Source: CAVYXA01 sp963846775 (GTDB lineage: Bacteria > Verrucomicrobiota > Verrucomicrobiia > Chthoniobacterales > UBA10450). Taken from it: a stretch of DNA of 64,000 nt. The position numbers and the translations under genes are program-made. The DNA is taken from NCBI GenBank assembly GCA_963846775.1, contig CAWJXB010000003.1, positions 124,001-188,000 of the forward strand. The letters run 5' to 3'. Each line of letters opens with the position of its first letter. The first letter of the stretch is position 1. The notes under the pieces are model-generated. The model searched no databases, had not been told where the DNA came from, and saw only the letters and a program-made list of their open reading frames with translations. This document shows, in pieces, positions 33,859 through 43,585 of the stretch.

Positions 33859-35058
33859 TCACAAACTTGAATCGTAGATCGCATCCATCAGTCGCAACGA
33901 TTTCGCGTTCGGCAATACCGATTGCTCCATTTGGTTCATCACATAGGCGAACGCAATTTTGTTTTCCGGATCGGCAAAGGCGTGTCCCCCGCCTGCGCCA
34001 GGATGCCCAAACGCGCTCGTCGATGTCCCAAAAATCGGTCGGGCCGAAACATGACCGTTTAAACCGGTCATGTTTGCGTGCGAACCTCTCATGAACCCGG
34101 CGGAAAACGCCGTTGGAATCCGAAACACGCGGTCGAACCCATCCGTTAACGTCGTTGTCATCCAACCGCGGGTTTTGGAAGAAAAGAGATCGCCGCTTGC
34201 GAGCGTCGCATAAAATTTGGCGAGCGAATTGGCGGTGCCGATTCCCCCAAAAGAAACGACCGGCCGGGCGCGGATTTTCGGGTCGTTCATCGCGCTCACG
34301 GCGTTTAAGCCGCAAGGCGAGGTAAACACTCTTCGCGCGAAGGTGCCCGGCGTCGCTACATCAGCATAAAAGTCCGAGGTGCGAGCCGCACTGGCATTTG
34401 ACTGGCGATTTTTCGGCTCAGGCGGTTTGCCGGATTTCGCCGCGTACATCGTCGCGACGCGCGCATTTTCCTTTTCCGGCAAACCGATCCAAAGATGGAG
34501 ACCGAGCGGCTCGGCAAAAACTTCGTGCCAGTATTCGGGCAAAGTTTTGCCAGCGATCCGGCGAACGATCTCGTCGAGCAAGAATCCGAACGTGCGGGCG
34601 TGATAACCGTGCCCGGTGCCTGGTGGCCAGTTCGGCATTTGCACTTCGATTGCCTCGATCACCGCTGCGTAATCGAGAATGTCCACTGGGCGATCCAATG
34701 CGGCGAGCCCGGCGGAATGCGAGAGCAATTGCGCGAACGTGATCTTTTCCTTGCCGGCCTGCGCAAACTCCGGCCAGAACTCAGCCACGCGCTGCGAGAT
34801 GTCGATCTTATTTTCCTGGAGCGTGTGCAAAACGCAGGCGCTGCCGGGTCCTTTCGTGGCAGACCAAATTAGAACGAGCGTGTCGGCTGCCCACGGTTTT
34901 CCCCGGGCCGCATCGCAAAAGCCGCCGTGAAGATCGACAATCGATTTTCCATTTTGCCAAATGGAAACCCCCGCACCGAGCTCACCAAACTTGTCGAAGT
35001 TTTCTCGAAAGAGCGGCTCGATTCGCGCGCGAAGATTTCCAGCATCGAGATGGATCAT
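33859..35058 (-). CDS. Beta-lactamase-fold serine hydrolase (class C / esterase type)
   Basis: A 399-residue protein. SATKG holds the nucleophilic Ser and Lys of the SxxK motif, GYHA is at the YxN position, and the end HPGAGGGHAFADPENKIAFAYVMNQ is the usual HxG-type closing segment. No signal peptide is visible, so it is probably a cytoplasmic esterase or peptide hydrolase rather than an antibiotic-resistance enzyme. ATG 35058 begins MIHLDAGNL; a start at 35094 would add residues encoded by a palindromic repeat (35066-35123). Confidence 0.85.
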   Translation of the reverse strand: MIHLDAGNLRARIEPLFRENFDKFGELGAGVSIWQNGKSIVDLHGGFCDAARGKPWAADTLVLIWSATKGPGSACVLHTLQENKIDISQRVAEFWPEFAQAGKEKITFAQLLSHSAGLAALDRPVDILDYAAVIEAIEVQMPNWPPGTGHGYHARTFGFLLDEIVRRIAGKTLPEYWHEVFAEPLGLHLWIGLPEKENARVATMYAAKSGKPPEPKNRQSNASAARTSDFYADVATPGTFARRVFTSPCGLNAVSAMNDPKIRARPVVSFGGIGTANSLAKFYATLASGDLFSSKTRGWMTTTLTDGFDRVFRIPTAFSAGFMRGSHANMTGLNGHVSARPIFGTSTSAFGHPGAGGGHAFADPENKIAFAYVMNQMEQSVLPNAKSLRLMDAIYDSSL

Positions 35059-35065
35059 TTGAGAA

Positions 35066-35123
35066 TTGTAGGGCGTTTCTGTGAAACGCCACATGGCCGC
35101 CGTCTGATACAGACGGCCTACAA
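35066..35123. repeat. Palindromic element between hydrolase and pepF
   Basis: The outer inverted pair TTGTAG / CTACAA encloses two inner hairpins (GGCGTTTCTGTGAAACGCC and GCCGTCTGATACAGACGGC). The distal TTGTAG, read on the minus strand, supplies the last Leu codon and the TAG stop of pepF (35118-35120). Confidence 0.75.
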
Positions 35124-36944
35124 CAGCAGCGCTTCCAATTCGTCCAGCCGCTGTTCAAACAAGCGCAGCGTGCTCTCGATCGGGGCGGACGTGCTCATGT
35201 CCACGCCGGCCAGCTTCAATGTTTCCAGCGGAAACTTGGCGCCGCCGGACTTGAGAAAGCTGAGATAGGCTTCGACTGCACCGGGCTCGGCGCGCAAAAT
35301 TTTTTGCGACAGCGCGACCGCCGCAGAAATGCCCGTGGCGTATTTGTAAACGTAAAACGCGTGATAAAAATGCGGGATGCGCAGGCTTTCGAGATCGAGC
35401 GCCGGATCGAGAATAAAATTTTCGGCAAAGTATGTCTCGAGCAATTTGTGATATTCCGATTTGAAAACGTCGAGCGTGAGAGCATCACCGCTTTCTTCGA
35501 CGGCATGAATAATTTTCTCGAACTCGGCGAACATTGTCTGCCGGAAAAGCGTGCCGCGGATATCGTCGATCTGGCGATTGATGATGTAGGCGCGCATTTT
35601 CGGGTCGTGCGTCTGTTCGAGCAGATGATGCGTGAGCAGTTCCTCGTTAAATGTCGATGCAACTTCGGCCAGGAAAATCGGGTAATCGTAATCCTGGAAA
35701 AGCTGCGACTTTTGCGAGAACCAACTGTGCATCGAGTGCCCGGCCTCGTGCGCGAGCGTGTAGATGTCGGCGAACACGTCCTCTTTATAATTCATCAGGA
35801 TGTAGGGGGGCGCGCCGTAACTGCCGGACGAGAACGCGCCGCTGCGTTTCCCTTTCGTTTCGTAACGATCGACCCACCGGCTCTGGCGCACACCTTGAGC
35901 GAGAACATCGACATATTCTTTGCCTAACGGGGCAAGAGCGGTCAGCACCATATCGCATGCCTGATCGAAGCTGGTGTGCGTTTCGATCTCGGCCACGAGC
36001 GGCACGTAAGTGTCGTAATGATGAAGCTCGGGTAAGCCGAGCGTGCGCCGGCGCAAATCGAAATAGCGGAACAAGGGCTGCAAATTCCCGCGGACTGATT
36101 TGATCAATCCGTCGTAAACCGCCAACGGCATATCGTCGGGAAAAAGCGTCGCTTCTAGCGCGGATGGAAAATTTCTGGCGCGAGCGCGAAAGATGTCGGC
36201 CTTCACCGAGTAAGCGAGCGAGGCAGCCAGCGTGTATTGGTGATCCTGAAACTCGGCGTAGAACTGGTGGAACGCGCGTTTGCGCAATTCCGGATCGCGT
36301 TTCACCAGGAACGAGCTGAACGAACCTTGCGTCAGCGGTTTTTCGCGACCGGCCTCGTCCCTCAGGACGCCGAATTTCATATCGACATCGGTCAGCTGCG
36401 AAAATGTCTCGTCGTATCCGCCCAGGACGACGCTGCCCAGCGCCAGAATCCGTTCCTCCGGCTCGGAGAGTATATGCGGCTTCATGCGGCGGATTCTGTC
36501 CAGCTTGATACGCCAATCTTTCAGCGCAGGCTCGGCCAGAAATTGGGCCAACGTTTGGTCGTCGATCGCTTGGATTTCCGGAACGATAAACGCCGCCGTC
36601 TCGCCGATTTTTGTCAGCAGGTTTTGCATCTGACCGATCCGCGCCAGGTATTCCGTGTTGGCGCCGTCTTCCGCCAGTTGAAGCGAAGCAAAGTGATAAA
36701 GCTTCTCGATTTTCTGATCGAGCTGTTTCTCGAATTCAAGGCACGCGGCCAAATCCTTGCCCGACGCCCCGACGCGGCCTTTCCATTGTGTCATTTGCGG
36801 ATAGGTCCGTTGCAGCCAGGCGAAATCCTCCTGCCATTTTCCGACGTCGGCGAAGAGATGCGTCAGGTCCCATTTCTCGGATTCGGGAATTTCGGATCGA
36901 ATCGGAACGTGTTCTCTGCTCATTTCAGGTGCCAAGATCGACAA
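35118..36944 (-). CDS. pepF: Oligoendopeptidase F (M3 family zinc peptidase)
   Basis: A 608-residue cytosolic metallopeptidase that breaks down oligopeptides. The zinc site HEAGH (residues 399-403) and the third ligand Glu427 (FLAEVASTFNE) are present, along with the family patterns WDLTHLFAD at the N-terminus and YHAFYVYKYATGISAAVALS near the end. The start could be Met8 (36923). The stop lies in a palindromic repeat. It belongs to a minus-strand run with a methyltransferase and argH upstream but is probably transcribed separately. Confidence 0.92.
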   Translation of the reverse strand: MSILAPEMSREHVPIRSEIPESEKWDLTHLFADVGKWQEDFAWLQRTYPQMTQWKGRVGASGKDLAACLEFEKQLDQKIEKLYHFASLQLAEDGANTEYLARIGQMQNLLTKIGETAAFIVPEIQAIDDQTLAQFLAEPALKDWRIKLDRIRRMKPHILSEPEERILALGSVVLGGYDETFSQLTDVDMKFGVLRDEAGREKPLTQGSFSSFLVKRDPELRKRAFHQFYAEFQDHQYTLAASLAYSVKADIFRARARNFPSALEATLFPDDMPLAVYDGLIKSVRGNLQPLFRYFDLRRRTLGLPELHHYDTYVPLVAEIETHTSFDQACDMVLTALAPLGKEYVDVLAQGVRQSRWVDRYETKGKRSGAFSSGSYGAPPYILMNYKEDVFADIYTLAHEAGHSMHSWFSQKSQLFQDYDYPIFLAEVASTFNEELLTHHLLEQTHDPKMRAYIINRQIDDIRGTLFRQTMFAEFEKIIHAVEESGDALTLDVFKSEYHKLLETYFAENFILDPALDLESLRIPHFYHAFYVYKYATGISAAVALSQKILRAEPGAVEAYLSFLKSGGAKFPLETLKLAGVDMSTSAPIESTLRLFEQRLDELEALLL

Positions 36945-36997
36945 TATCCAAACACGCTGCCCTTATCGAACGTGCATGGCTTTCCAAGATTGTACTT

Positions 36998-37639
36998 TCA
37001 CTTTCTGCCGACAGCACAGATCCATCCTTTGGCGCGCTCCTCGAAAATCTGGACATTGGAAAAGCCCGCTTGGCGGAAAAGCTCGCGGTGTTCGTCCGGA
37101 GTCAAAAGATTCATCTGCGCTGCGATGTGCTTTTCCAAAACCTTTTGGCGAAAGCCTTCGACGTGTTTCCCGCCTTTGTAAATCTCGGAGACGATCGCCA
37201 ACTCGCCGGCTGGCTTTAATACGCGAAAAACTTCACGCATATCGTTCGGCACATCCGGCCAGAACAAATGCGTTTCGATGGCCGTGACCAGATCGAAAGT
37301 GTCATTAGCAAACGGCAAATGCGATACCGAGCCGTGTTCGATCTCGACCCGCCCGATGTCGATCCATCGCGCATTTGTTCTTCGCCCCGCGGCCACGCTC
37401 TCATCCGAGTAATCAATGCCGTAAACCTTTCCCTCGCTCGCGATCGCAGCCAGCTTATTGATCGTCCGTCCGCCGCCGCAGCCGACGTCGAGAATGATAT
37501 CGCTCTTCGCGATAGACACGCGCATCAAACCCCAATCCGTCAGTTTAGAGTGATGTCGATTCATTTCCCACAAAATGAAGCGGCCAAACAGCCCGGAGGG
37601 TTTACGGCACTGGTCGAGCATTTTATTCGCGGCACTCAT
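36998..37639 (-). CDS. Class I SAM-dependent methyltransferase
   Basis: A 213-residue protein. SAM-binding motif I reads ILDVGCGGGRTINKLA, motif II GIDYSDESV, and later motifs are LPFANDTFDLVTAIETHLFWPD and REVFRVLKPAGELAIVSE. The sequence is of the UbiE/Coq5-like group, but the substrate is unknown. ATG 37639 overlaps the argH stop (ATGA), so translation is coupled to argH; no shared pathway is evident. Confidence 0.87.
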   Translation of the reverse strand: MSAANKMLDQCRKPSGLFGRFILWEMNRHHSKLTDWGLMRVSIAKSDIILDVGCGGGRTINKLAAIASEGKVYGIDYSDESVAAGRRTNARWIDIGRVEIEHGSVSHLPFANDTFDLVTAIETHLFWPDVPNDMREVFRVLKPAGELAIVSEIYKGGKHVEGFRQKVLEKHIAAQMNLLTPDEHRELFRQAGFSNVQIFEERAKGWICAVGRK

Positions 37640-38997
37640 GATCTTTCTGAACCCAAAGCTCGGCGCCATTTTTTGATCTGCGCCGCGATGTTTCTCGGCG
37701 ACGGCGCGCCCGTCGCGCTCCGGGCAGAGAGCGAACAGCGAACGTCGAACACATTTGCAACATCGACATCGAACAGCGAAGACTTCTTTAACTCGACGGG
37801 CGAGACTTGATCCAGCCGTCTCCCTTTTGCGGCAAGTCTGCCCACGATCTCGTGCGCTTTCCGAAAAGGCATTCCCTTTTTCACCAGGTATTCCGCCAGA
37901 TCAGTCGCGAGTAGACTTGGATCATTCGCCGCAGTTTCCATCCGTTCCCGGTTGATTTTCAGATCCTCGAGCATCGTCGAATGGATTTCGAGCGCGGCCC
38001 GAACGGTGTCGACCGAATCGAACAGCGCGTGTTTGTCTTCCTGCAAATCGCGATTGTAGGACGAGGGCAGTCCTTTCAGGGTCGTCAGGAGCGCTATCAG
38101 ATTTCCGTAAAGCCGCCCCGTCTTGCCGCGCGTCAATTCTGCCATGTCGGGATTTTTCTTCTGCGGCATCAAGCTCGAGCCGGTGGAAAAGGCATCGCTG
38201 AATTCCACGAAATCAAACTCGGTGGTGCTCCAGAGAATCAGGTCCTCGCTCAAGCGCGAAAGATGCAGGCCGATCAGGGCGAGACCAAATAAGAATTCGC
38301 AGACAAAATCGCGGTCGCTTACGGCGTCGAGACTGTTTTGACTCACGCTTGCGAAGCCGAGCTGGCGCGCGATGAATTCCCGGTCGAGCACGATGGTCGA
38401 TCCGGCGAGCGCACCGGAGCCGAGCGGGAGAACATCGGTTCGCTGAAGGCAATCACGCAGACGGTCTGCGTCCCGCTCGAACGCCTCGATTTGCGCGAGG
38501 AGATAATGCGCGAAAAAGATCGGCTGCGCCCGCTGCAAGTGCGTGTAACCCGGCATCACGACATCGACATTTTTTTCCGCCAGCATGAGCAGCGCGCGTT
38601 GCAACTGGCGCAAGCGCGATCCCACTTCTGCGATCTCCGATTTGACGTAGAGACGCAGATCGAGCGCGACCTGGTCGTTGCGGCTGCGCGCCGTGTGCAA
38701 CTTTCCGCCCACCGCTCCGATCCGTTTGGTCAAGGCGGCCTCGATATTCATGTGCACATCTTCAAGGGCGAGATCCCACCGGAACTTTCCGGTTTCGATG
38801 TCGCGCTCGATTATCCGCAGACCATGGTCGATCCTGCGCCGTTCGTTAGGGCTAATGATCCCCGCTTTTTCAAGCGCGGCAGCATGAGCAATCGATCCGG
38901 CAATGTCTTGGCGAAACAATCGCCGATCGAAAGAGACCGATTCGCTGTAGCGCTGCGCCATCTCCGCCGCCGGTTTGCTGAAACGTCCCTTGCGCAT
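37636..38997 (-). CDS. argH: Argininosuccinate lyase
   Basis: A 453-residue enzyme that splits argininosuccinate into arginine and fumarate, the last step of arginine synthesis. The fumarase-superfamily signature GSSLMPQKKNPD is intact, and KLHTARSRNDQVALD and PGYTHLQRAQP are conserved. The C-terminal LFDVDVANVFDVRCSLSARS is a variant of the normal ArgH end. No other arg gene is nearby. It is the first gene of a coupled pair with the methyltransferase. Confidence 0.95.
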   Translation of the reverse strand: MRKGRFSKPAAEMAQRYSESVSFDRRLFRQDIAGSIAHAAALEKAGIISPNERRRIDHGLRIIERDIETGKFRWDLALEDVHMNIEAALTKRIGAVGGKLHTARSRNDQVALDLRLYVKSEIAEVGSRLRQLQRALLMLAEKNVDVVMPGYTHLQRAQPIFFAHYLLAQIEAFERDADRLRDCLQRTDVLPLGSGALAGSTIVLDREFIARQLGFASVSQNSLDAVSDRDFVCEFLFGLALIGLHLSRLSEDLILWSTTEFDFVEFSDAFSTGSSLMPQKKNPDMAELTRGKTGRLYGNLIALLTTLKGLPSSYNRDLQEDKHALFDSVDTVRAALEIHSTMLEDLKINRERMETAANDPSLLATDLAEYLVKKGMPFRKAHEIVGRLAAKGRRLDQVSPVELKKSSLFDVDVANVFDVRCSLSARSATGAPSPRNIAAQIKKWRRALGSERS

Positions 38998-39022
38998 GTT
39001 TCTCTTTAGGGGTTTGCCTCCG

Positions 39023-41422
39023 CTATTTCGGGGCCAGCGAAGCGACGATTTGTTCGAAACGCGAATCGCCGCGCAAAGGGTCCCAGTACGGATGCAGGCG
39101 CAATTGGCCGTAGCTCAAATAACCGGGAAGCTTCGCCGCCGCTTCCAATTGGTCCAAAGCCGCATCCTTTTTGCCGCACCACGCGTAAATGATGGCCAGG
39201 TGCTGGACGAGCAACGCGCCATCGATTGCATCCTTTGATACTGGCAAAAGTTCGACCGCGCGCTGTCCCTCCTCGACTGCCTCTTTATCGCGACCAAGCG
39301 CGGCGTCGATCATCCCGATGGCGCAGAGCGCTTTTGCGTAATTTGATTGATCCCGCACAATTTCGTCTAATTCGGTCCGCGCTTTTATCAAAGCACCATG
39401 GGCTGAATCCAAATCACCCTTCGCTCGTGCGACCAGGCTTTCACACCAGGTAACTGGAAAGGGAATCCCGTCGCGATTGCAACCATCGGGAGGAAGAAGA
39501 GCGAGGGCGCGAGCGGCCGTGTCGGGGTCGCGTTCGCAAAGAGCAAGATAAAGCCATTGATCTGCAATTTGCGGGGCGGCGCTCGGTTTTTCACGCAGGA
39601 TCAACTCGATCGTGGAATGCAGGGGTTTTGGATCGGCGCGCCAGTCTAGATCGACAAAAGCGCGTTGGCCACGGATAATGATTTGATCTGGCGCGAGCGC
39701 GAGAGCCCGGTCTAACATCGCGGCCATTTCTTGGTAATGGCGAAGGCATTCATACGTAAGGGACATCTGGTGAAGAACCAGGAGATTTTGCGGGTCGAGC
39801 TCCAGCGCGCGTTCCATGTTACGAGTCGAATCTTTCCAATGGCCCTGGCGCCGGTCGATGTATCCCGCGAGCAAGAATGGCCACACATCGTTAGGTAAGG
39901 CTTGCTGAGCGGCATCGAGTTCACCGCGAGCGCGATCGTAATCGAGATAGCCCCAATAGAGGTGTTTGGCCACAGCCAGATGGGTTTCGCCAGCGTCGGG
40001 ACGCAGACTACGGAGTTCTTGAATGGCCGCATCAGCTAAAGCCAGCCGGGCAGGAGTATGATCGAGTCCAAGCTGGTAAATCTGATCGTGAGCGTGCGCT
40101 AATTGATAGTAGGCCAAAAAAAACGACGAATCGCGCTTTACGGCCTGATCTAGCAACTGCACCGCTTCGAGCAGCTTTTCCTTGCTTGGGTCTTCGGTGA
40201 AAACTGCGTTGGCGATGAGGGTCTTGCCTTGGACGTAAAGATCATAAGCCGCAAGATCGCTAGTTGGCGGCCGTTCAATGGCAGCTTTCTCCGAAGGCGA
40301 AAGCTTGCTTTTCAGTTCATCGACAATTTTTTCTGCGACCTCGCTTTGAATGGCAAACACGTTTTCCGCCGCGCGCTCGTATTTGTTTGCCCATACATGA
40401 GTGTCAGTGCGCGCATCGATTAATTGTGCACTTACCTTCACCCGGCCACCGGCGCGCTGGACACTCCCTTCCAAGACGTGGGCCACGCCGAGCGCATGGG
40501 CGATCTCGCGCAAGTTCCGTTTTGTGTTCGCACCATACTGCATCACCGAAGTGCGACTGATCACTTTCAAATCGGCTACTCTGGCCAGATCGGTCAGGAT
40601 TTGATCCTGCACGCCTTCGGCGAAAAAGGCGTTTTCCTTTTCGTCGCTCAAATTTTCAAAGGGGAGAACTGCGATGCTCTTGTCGGGCGGAAACGACTGC
40701 AATTGTCGATGCAAGAAAATCCAAAGTCCCGCCGCGATGAGGATGAGGACCAAAGAAATTATTAGCGTCAACGTTGCCCAGCGGAGCGGATGAATCGGCT
40801 TGATCGCAGGGTCCGATTTCCATCTTCGGCGTTGGAGTTTTTCCGGTGCATTGGGGTTGCCGATTTCGTCTTTGCAGAGATTAAACAAATGCAGGCGCAA
40901 CCCGTGTTTTACCTCGCATTCGCCGAGATCGCGCAAGAATGGCTGCCAATGCCGGTATTCGGTCAGATCGTCCGCGACGTGTTTGGAAAGCAAAATGTGT
41001 CCCGCATCGCCGCAATCCATCACTCGTTGAGCCACATTGATTCCAGCACCAGCGATGTTCGGCGTCTCGTTAACATCTTTAACCTGACTGACCGGCCCGC
41101 TATGCACGCCCATCCGTACCCGAATATGCGGATGTTTTTTTAATTCGTGGCAGATTTCCAACGCGCATTGCACCGGCTCTTCGGGACTGCGGAAAAAAAG
41201 CAACGCCATTCCATCTCCGGTGGGTAGCCGAATGAGTTTGCCGCTTTCTTCGGCCTTCCGAAACGTGTCAGTGCCCCGTACGATTTGATTCAGCTCCTGC
41301 AAACACTCGATCTGTTCGTTAACGAGCAGCCTCGAATACCCGACCACATCCATTAACAAGACATGCGCGATCTCGAGCGGAAGATCGGGCTTTGATTCAG
41401 CGGACATATCTGGCGCAAGCAA
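39023..41422 (-). CDS. Class III adenylate/guanylate cyclase-domain protein with TolB-like and TPR parts
   Basis: A 799-residue inner-membrane protein. The N-terminal cyclase domain keeps the two metal-binding aspartates (Asp25 in LLMDVVGYS and Asp70 in TGDGMALLF). One membrane helix lies at about 214-240. It is followed by a FlgO/TolB-like segment (DKSIAVLPFENLSDEKENAFFAEGVQDQILTDL) and then a long TPR array to the C-terminus. Such fusions are common in soil bacteria and are thought to join cyclic-nucleotide signalling to protein-protein contacts; actual cyclase activity is not certain. The start may be Met6 (41407). It stands alone. Confidence 0.85.
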   Translation of the reverse strand: MLAPDMSAESKPDLPLEIAHVLLMDVVGYSRLLVNEQIECLQELNQIVRGTDTFRKAEESGKLIRLPTGDGMALLFFRSPEEPVQCALEICHELKKHPHIRVRMGVHSGPVSQVKDVNETPNIAGAGINVAQRVMDCGDAGHILLSKHVADDLTEYRHWQPFLRDLGECEVKHGLRLHLFNLCKDEIGNPNAPEKLQRRRWKSDPAIKPIHPLRWATLTLIISLVLILIAAGLWIFLHRQLQSFPPDKSIAVLPFENLSDEKENAFFAEGVQDQILTDLARVADLKVISRTSVMQYGANTKRNLREIAHALGVAHVLEGSVQRAGGRVKVSAQLIDARTDTHVWANKYERAAENVFAIQSEVAEKIVDELKSKLSPSEKAAIERPPTSDLAAYDLYVQGKTLIANAVFTEDPSKEKLLEAVQLLDQAVKRDSSFFLAYYQLAHAHDQIYQLGLDHTPARLALADAAIQELRSLRPDAGETHLAVAKHLYWGYLDYDRARGELDAAQQALPNDVWPFLLAGYIDRRQGHWKDSTRNMERALELDPQNLLVLHQMSLTYECLRHYQEMAAMLDRALALAPDQIIIRGQRAFVDLDWRADPKPLHSTIELILREKPSAAPQIADQWLYLALCERDPDTAARALALLPPDGCNRDGIPFPVTWCESLVARAKGDLDSAHGALIKARTELDEIVRDQSNYAKALCAIGMIDAALGRDKEAVEEGQRAVELLPVSKDAIDGALLVQHLAIIYAWCGKKDAALDQLEAAAKLPGYLSYGQLRLHPYWDPLRGDSRFEQIVASLAPK

Positions 41423-41470
41423 GTGTCGCTTCGCCCGGAGGATACACCCACTTTTTCAATGTGGTCGAGA

Positions 41471-42457
41471 TCAAATCGGCCCTGCCGCGGAGAGATCAGC
41501 CTGTTTTCTCTGTCGAAAAAGCAATTCAGGGCCGAACGCGGCCGCATTTAACACGATCATCATGAAGGCGAACAGGTACATTCCCATGGCAAGACCGATC
41601 CCAACATGCATGGCCACGATGCAAGTCAGCCAGATCACGCGCGTTCGTTTATGCCAAATGGCAAAGGCGTATCCCAGCTCCAGAACGCAAACCGCGACGC
41701 CCGCGATGGGGAAAATGTATTTGAATCTGACCAAGGTCTCGGCGGGAACGAGATTGAATGGCGATCTGGTCAATGCGCGCCACAAACTGTTTCCATCCCA
41801 CCAGCCGCTTCCCAGCGCTTTGGCAAGACCGCCAAAGAAATAGATGAAGGCCAGATGGACCTGCAAAACACGCCGCCAAAAACCGAGTAGGTGTCGATTC
41901 GGTTCTCGTGCTCGCCGCCAGCGGTTTTCGAATGCATAACGATCGGGCAGCGGCGCGAGCATGAGATAGAAAAGGCCGATCGTCATGAAATTATCCACGC
42001 CGTAGGAAACGAGACTCCCGCTGGTTGCCGCGCAGAGATGAATCAACCAAGCCAGAATCGCCGATGTCCGACTGAAGATTCCCACAGTCAAAGCAAAGCC
42101 AGCCCAGAGAAGCAGAGACCACGCGATGGAGAGAACAGTCCATTCCGACAAACCCGCCAGCGCGCCGAGCCCAATTAACCAACCGAGCTGCGGCACGAAC
42201 GCACCCTGTTTAGAAAGCAAGGCTTCGGGAAGCTCGCGGCCAATCAGACCGCTCTGTGACCCGGCGAAGAGAAAGTTCCAATCATTTCTTAGCGACACGG
42301 TGTAGAGAACAACTAGGATTCCCAAACCGATTCGGAGAATGCTGACCCATTCGCCAGAGTCGGCGGGAAACAAAAATTCCAGCAACCGCTCTTGCGCTCG
42401 CGCGATTGGCTCAGGGATTCTTTGAATTTGCCCGGTTGTTCTCGCGGCTGAAATCAT
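41471..42457 (-). CDS. HTTM-like polytopic membrane protein
   Basis: A 328-residue membrane protein with about eight helices. The pattern LQVHLAFIYFFGGLAKALGSGWWDGNSLW is the signature of HTTM / vitamin-K-carboxylase-like membrane domains. The function in bacteria is unknown. The frame is open to 42880, but that part codes for unlike sequence in a shadow of the upstream gene, so ATG 42457 (or 42493) is used. It overlaps the upstream gene end by 47 bp, a sign of a coupled pair. Confidence 0.72.
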   Translation of the reverse strand: MISAARTTGQIQRIPEPIARAQERLLEFLFPADSGEWVSILRIGLGILVVLYTVSLRNDWNFLFAGSQSGLIGRELPEALLSKQGAFVPQLGWLIGLGALAGLSEWTVLSIAWSLLLWAGFALTVGIFSRTSAILAWLIHLCAATSGSLVSYGVDNFMTIGLFYLMLAPLPDRYAFENRWRRAREPNRHLLGFWRRVLQVHLAFIYFFGGLAKALGSGWWDGNSLWRALTRSPFNLVPAETLVRFKYIFPIAGVAVCVLELGYAFAIWHKRTRVIWLTCIVAMHVGIGLAMGMYLFAFMMIVLNAAAFGPELLFRQRKQADLSAAGPI

Positions 42458-43025
42458 AGGCGAATAAAAATTCGTAAGACTCCCGTTTGCCATGCTCGAA
42501 TTCATCAATCGTCGGCAAACGACTCCTGCCAAAGATGGCTCGGATCGACATTGCATCCGGATGCTCCCGCCAAATTGCTCGGGTGATCCCTCTGATGAGA
42601 TATTCGCGCAACCTGTCGGACTCGGCGTGGCCGATTTCGTCCAGGAGACTTGCCAGGCGGAGACCGGCTGATTCGCTGTGAACCGTCGGAAACGCGTAAT
42701 CGACTCGCTCATCAGGATAATGCAATTCGAAGACGAGCTTGTAATGGCCCGGAATGTTCGGCGCGAAATACCCATAGCCACGCTCGATTCCGGCCAGATG
42801 AAAATATGTGAACAGAACGCGCCGGATCGGATTTGATGACGCCATGTTCTGCCCGATCGCCGGCGACACGATCGGTTCAAAGTGCTGTCCGATGCCGACC
42901 GAAGCTTGCGGCAGGAATGTTAATCGGTGCGCGATTAACCAGAAAATGTCTCGGCTCGAAATCGCCGCGATAAAAAAGAAGTGGAGAAAGAACCACGCGA
43001 CAAAGACGAGTTTTCGGCGCGGCAC
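42411..43025 (-). CDS. Membrane-anchored partner protein of the HTTM-like protein
   Basis: A 204-residue protein with one N-terminal membrane helix (LVFVAWFFLHFFFIAAIS), a soluble domain with aromatic-rich segments (YFAPNIPGHYKLVFELHYPD), and a charged end. No named family is recognised. Its 3' end overlaps the start of the HTTM-like gene, so the two are made together and probably act in one complex. Confidence 0.65.
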   Translation of the reverse strand: MPRRKLVFVAWFFLHFFFIAAISSRDIFWLIAHRLTFLPQASVGIGQHFEPIVSPAIGQNMASSNPIRRVLFTYFHLAGIERGYGYFAPNIPGHYKLVFELHYPDERVDYAFPTVHSESAGLRLASLLDEIGHAESDRLREYLIRGITRAIWREHPDAMSIRAIFGRSRLPTIDEFEHGKRESYEFLFAYDFSRENNRANSKNP

Positions 43026-43096
43026 GCTATCGATCTTTTAGAACTCATCGGCCGGCCCGGAGAACAACGCGCGAGGTCCAACTCTTGTAAACGCGA

Positions 43097-43528
43097 TCAA
43101 GGGCATTGCGCTTGAATTGTTGTCGGCTTTGTTGTGTCCGTTTCGAGCAAACTCATGACGTCGTTCAACTGATCCAGGCTGTGGTAAAGAATTGACTGGG
43201 TGACATGCATCGAACCATCTGGCTGCGCACCTTGGGGGGCCTTGTCAAAGGGGGGTCCATTGACCATTGACCATCCGCCGTCCGCTGTTTGATACAGGAT
43301 GTTGACACACATTCCCTTTTTACCATTCGTATTATTCTGGTTGCTCACGGTGCTCAGCACTTGCTCAAACTTTTCATAATTCCCACTCGTTATTGGGACC
43401 CGAACTCCCGGGAGAGTGAGATCGACCTGAACCGGCACGTCTGTTCGCGGCGGCTGCCGAGATTGGTAGATGGTGTAGCCGATCACGCCTGCGACGGCGA
43501 TCCAAAGGAGGATAAGGGATGTTTTCAT
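43097..43528 (-). CDS. Small membrane-anchored protein of unknown function
   Basis: A 143-residue protein with an N-terminal helix (LILLWIAVAGVIGYTIY) and a soluble part that ends MSLLETDTTKPTTIQAQCP. No domain is recognised; composition is rich in Gln, Asn and Thr. It lies between the HTTM pair and folB, on the same strand. Confidence 0.6.
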   Translation of the reverse strand: MKTSLILLWIAVAGVIGYTIYQSRQPPRTDVPVQVDLTLPGVRVPITSGNYEKFEQVLSTVSNQNNTNGKKGMCVNILYQTADGGWSMVNGPPFDKAPQGAQPDGSMHVTQSILYHSLDQLNDVMSLLETDTTKPTTIQAQCP

Positions 43529-43585
43529 TCTGCCGGTTTGACTCCGTGCCTACGGATTGGCAAGCACAAAATTTCGGGGAAGTCG

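Noticed and set aside
37728..37790. CGAAC-type heptamer-like stretch at the end of argH
   Set aside because: The encoded LFDVDVANVFDVR segment is the normal, conserved C-terminal part of argininosuccinate lyase, so the pattern is explained by coding and not by a repeat insertion.
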